From contig CABUUE010000097.1 in NCBI GenBank assembly GCA_902494685.1, forward strand, positions 1 through 5,982: a DNA stretch of 5,982 bases. The letters run 5' to 3'. The number at the start of each line of letters is the position of its first letter. The first letter of the stretch is position 1. Of the stretch, positions 4,162-5,982 are shown piece by piece. A program made the position numbers and the translations under genes. This DNA is from an uncultured Collinsella sp. (GTDB lineage Bacteria > Actinomycetota > Coriobacteriia > Coriobacteriales > Coriobacteriaceae). A model generated the notes under the pieces. That model was not told the DNA's origin. It worked only from the letters and a program-made list of their open reading frames with translations, and ran no database searches.

Positions 4162-5832
4162 CTAGTGGCGGAGTCCCAGCAGGCCGCGGCCGCGATGACG
4201 GGCCTCGGCGGACACCTGGGCGTGCGGGCCGGCGGCTTTGACGGACTCGGGCAGGTGCGAGTACTTCTTCTCGAAGTTCTCCTCGAACATCACGGCCAGG
4301 TTGTGCGCGGCATCGTCGTAGCGCGCGGTGCTCTGCCAGTATTGGCGCGGCACCAGGATGCCATCGGGCACGCCGTGGCACGTCGTGGGAATGTCGACGT
4401 TAAAGATGTCGTCGTGCACGAACTCGCTGTCCTCGATGGTGCCGTCGAGGGCGCGCGCGACCAGCGAGCGCGTGTAGGCCAGCTCGATGCGATGACCCAC
4501 GCCGTAGCCGCCGCCGATCCAGCCGGTGTTGACCAGGTACACACGCGTGCGGCCGTCTGCAATGCGCTCGCCGAGCATCTTGGCGTAAACCATGGGGTCG
4601 AGCGGCATAAACGGCTCGCCGAACAGCGAAGAGAACGTGGGCGTGGGCTCGGTGACGCCGACCTCGGTGCCGGGAATCTTAGCCGTAAAGCCCGTCACAA
4701 AGTGGTACATGGCGGCATCGGCCGTCAGGCGTGAGATGGGCGGCAGCACGCCAAAAGCGTCGCAAGTCAGGAACAGCACGACACTCGGAGTGGTGCCCAT
4801 GCCCTTAGTCCACGCGTTAGGAATGTGCTCCACGGGATAGGCCACGCGCGTGTTGTGCGTGATCGAGATGTCGTCGTAGTTGGGCTTGCGGTTCTCGTCG
4901 AGCACCACGTTTTCGCAAATGGCGCCAAAACGGACGGCGTTGAAGATCTCGGGCTCGTGGAAGGCGTCCAGGCCCTCGCATTTGGCGTAGCAGCCACCCT
5001 CGATGTTGAAGATGCCCATGTCGGACCAACCGTGCTCGTCGTCGCCGATCAGCAGGCGCGTGGGATTGGCCGAAAGCGTGGTCTTGCCGGTGCCGGACAG
5101 GCCAAAGAACACGGCAGTCTCGTGCGTGACGGGATCCATGCTGGCCGAGCAATGCATGGGCAGCACGTCGTCCTCGACAGGTAGCAGGTAGTTCATGACA
5201 CTGAAGATGGACTTTTTGATTTCGCCGGAGTAGCCGGTACCCGCGACCAAAATCACGCGCTCCTGGAAGTTGATGACCACGGCGGCGCTGGAGTTGAGGC
5301 CCTTGATGGCAGGATCGCACTGGTAACCGGGCGCTGCGAGCACGCAGAAGTCGGGCTCGCCGGTGCGCGCGATTTCGCGGGCGAGCGGACGGGCGAGCAT
5401 TTGCTTAATGAAGAGTGCCTGGCTGGCACGCTCGCAGGCAACAAGCAGGCGACGCGTGTGGTTGCGGTCAGCGCCCGCCATGCCGCGCGTGACGAACACG
5501 TCGCGCTCGTTGAGATAGTCGACGATGCCGGCCTTGATGGCCTCATAGCTCTCGACGGACAGCGAGCGGTTGACGGCGCCCCAGGCAATCTTGTCGTGAA
5601 CATCGGAGGTGTCAACGATAAAGCGGTCATTGGGGGAACGGCCGGTACGCTCCCCCGTCTCGATCACCAGCGCGCCGTTGGATGCCATGCGGCCTTCTTC
5701 GCGGCGGATGGCATGCTCGACGAGCTCCGCGGCGGGTAGATCGACCAGCAGACGAGGCTGGTTCTCGGCGGGATCTTCGACCAGTGTAATGCCAAAGTTG
5801 GACAAAACTTCTGCAGGGGTAACACCAGGCAT
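4162..5832 (-). CDS. pckA: Phosphoenolpyruvate carboxykinase (ATP)
   Basis: A 556-residue ATP-type PEP carboxykinase interconverting oxaloacetate + ATP and PEP + ADP + CO2. It is cytoplasmic and links the C4-acid branch to gluconeogenesis or, in many gut anaerobes, CO2 fixation towards fumarate. Motifs: TGRSPNDRF (63-71, Arg65), the active-site GYSGEIKKSIFSVMNYLLP (200-218) with Tyr201 and paired lysines, PMHCSA (225-230, His227), the P-loop GLSGTGKTTLSA (244-255), the metal-binding LIGDDEHGW (261-269, Asp264-Asp265), NTRVAYPVEHIP, TPTFSSLFGEPF and VYLVNTGWIGGGYG. The ATP type is indicated by length and the adenine-nucleotide P-loop pattern. The start at 5832 has AAAGGAGG four bases upstream; the frame continues open to 5946 without family residues. 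The C-terminus runs about 20 residues past the usual AAGP ending, with a basic tail (RHRGRGLLGLRH). All catalytic residues I can place are present. Confidence 0.97.
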   Translation of the reverse strand: MPGVTPAEVLSNFGITLVEDPAENQPRLLVDLPAAELVEHAIRREEGRMASNGALVIETGERTGRSPNDRFIVDTSDVHDKIAWGAVNRSLSVESYEAIKAGIVDYLNERDVFVTRGMAGADRNHTRRLLVACERASQALFIKQMLARPLAREIARTGEPDFCVLAAPGYQCDPAIKGLNSSAAVVINFQERVILVAGTGYSGEIKKSIFSVMNYLLPVEDDVLPMHCSASMDPVTHETAVFFGLSGTGKTTLSANPTRLLIGDDEHGWSDMGIFNIEGGCYAKCEGLDAFHEPEIFNAVRFGAICENVVLDENRKPNYDDISITHNTRVAYPVEHIPNAWTKGMGTTPSVVLFLTCDAFGVLPPISRLTADAAMYHFVTGFTAKIPGTEVGVTEPTPTFSSLFGEPFMPLDPMVYAKMLGERIADGRTRVYLVNTGWIGGGYGVGHRIELAYTRSLVARALDGTIEDSEFVHDDIFNVDIPTTCHGVPDGILVPRQYWQSTARYDDAAHNLAVMFEENFEKKYSHLPESVKAAGPHAQVSAEARHRGRGLLGLRH

Positions 5833-5836
5833 GGGG

Positions 5837-5844
5837 CCTCCTTT
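5837..5844 (-). promoter_or_regulatory. Strong ribosome binding site of pckA
   Basis: AAAGGAGG on the minus strand, four bases before the ATG at 5832. It is the best Shine-Dalgarno match in the window and fixes the start against the longer open frame. Confidence 0.88.
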
Positions 5845-5873
5845 AAAAACGCGACACGTTGACGCGACGCGCA

Positions 5874-5889
5874 CTTTACTCACGTAAAG
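5874..5889. promoter_or_regulatory. Inverted repeat CTTTAC-N4-GTAAAG upstream of pckA
   Basis: Two 6-nt arms (5874-5879, 5884-5889) around TCAC, 41 bases upstream of the pckA ATG. The position suits an operator at or just below the promoter. The binding protein is unknown. Confidence 0.4.
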
Positions 5890-5906
5890 CCCGTTGTACC
5901 CGATAT

Positions 5907-5922
5907 GCAAAAACGTTTTTGC
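5907..5922. promoter_or_regulatory. Perfect 16-bp palindrome upstream of pckA, candidate operator
   Basis: GCAAAAACGTTTTTGC is its own reverse complement. Its central CG step with A-rich and T-rich halves resembles LacI/PurR-type operators in general form, but the spacing does not fit the CcpA cre box. It lies 74 bases before the pckA start codon, a normal place for control of a gluconeogenic gene. No convincing -35/-10 pair could be placed beside it. Just upstream is a 6-bp GC-rich inverted repeat (5928-5933 with 5939-5944). Confidence 0.5.
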
Positions 5923-5982
5923 GGCAAGGGCGGCAAGCCCGCCCAACGGTCAAAAATCGCAGGCAAGCGGCCTAGTCATTGG

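Noticed and set aside
4018..4734. 238-codon plus-strand frame opposite the pckA 3' end
   Set aside because: It runs through repeat copy 4 and then antisense to pckA; low-complexity Gly/Ala/Val/Arg translation with no domain.
5907..5922. CcpA cre box upstream of pckA
   Set aside because: The TG and CA ends lie two bases too far from the central CG for the cre consensus; kept only as a general palindrome.

Overview
The window looks like chromosomal DNA of a GC-rich anaerobe of the Coriobacteriia, most likely Collinsella or a close relative. This is inferred from base composition, Shine-Dalgarno style (AAAGGAG/AAAGGAGG), the gene set and the protein flavour; I ran no database search. Every protein has a recognisable family and none is an obviously new enzyme.

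Layout. A 3'-part of trpS (tryptophanyl-tRNA synthetase) runs rightward from the left edge to 823 and ends in a strong intrinsic terminator with a C(UACG)G tetraloop. A gap of almost 400 bases follows; it holds three consecutive stem-loops that could be a small minus-strand RNA. All remaining genes are on the minus strand. In transcription order they are: pckA (ATP-dependent phosphoenolpyruvate carboxykinase, 5832-4162), a solo B3/B4 tRNA-binding-domain protein (3934-3215), a MarR-type repressor (3041-2592), a DegV/FakB-type fatty-acid-binding protein (2472-1618), and a short MGMT/alkyltransferase-like DNA repair protein (1538-1218). MarR and DegV probably form one unit. The others are mostly separate units, each with its own ribosome binding site.

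The most striking feature is not a gene. A near-identical 41-bp palindrome (16-nt arms AAAACCACCACAAAGG / CCTTTGTGGTGGTTTT around a 9-nt asymmetric loop GGACAGGCA) occurs four times in 3 kb. Each copy lies 10-28 nt beyond the stop codon of a minus-strand gene (MGMT-like, DegV, B3/B4, pckA). The A-run and T-run ends make each copy look like an intrinsic terminator in at least one direction. The loop orientation alternates between consecutive copies (+,-,+,-), so the copies pair up as inverted brackets around the MGMT-like gene and around the B3/B4 gene. This looks like a dispersed REP/BIME-like family used as transcription terminators.

Other points worth a look are a perfect 16-bp palindrome upstream of pckA, mutually exclusive hairpins in the leader of the B3/B4 gene, a C-rich (anti-Shine-Dalgarno-like) hairpin loop in the candidate small RNA, and an alkyltransferase-like protein that keeps the catalytic cysteine. 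I see no CRISPR array, tRNA, rRNA, transposase or phage gene.
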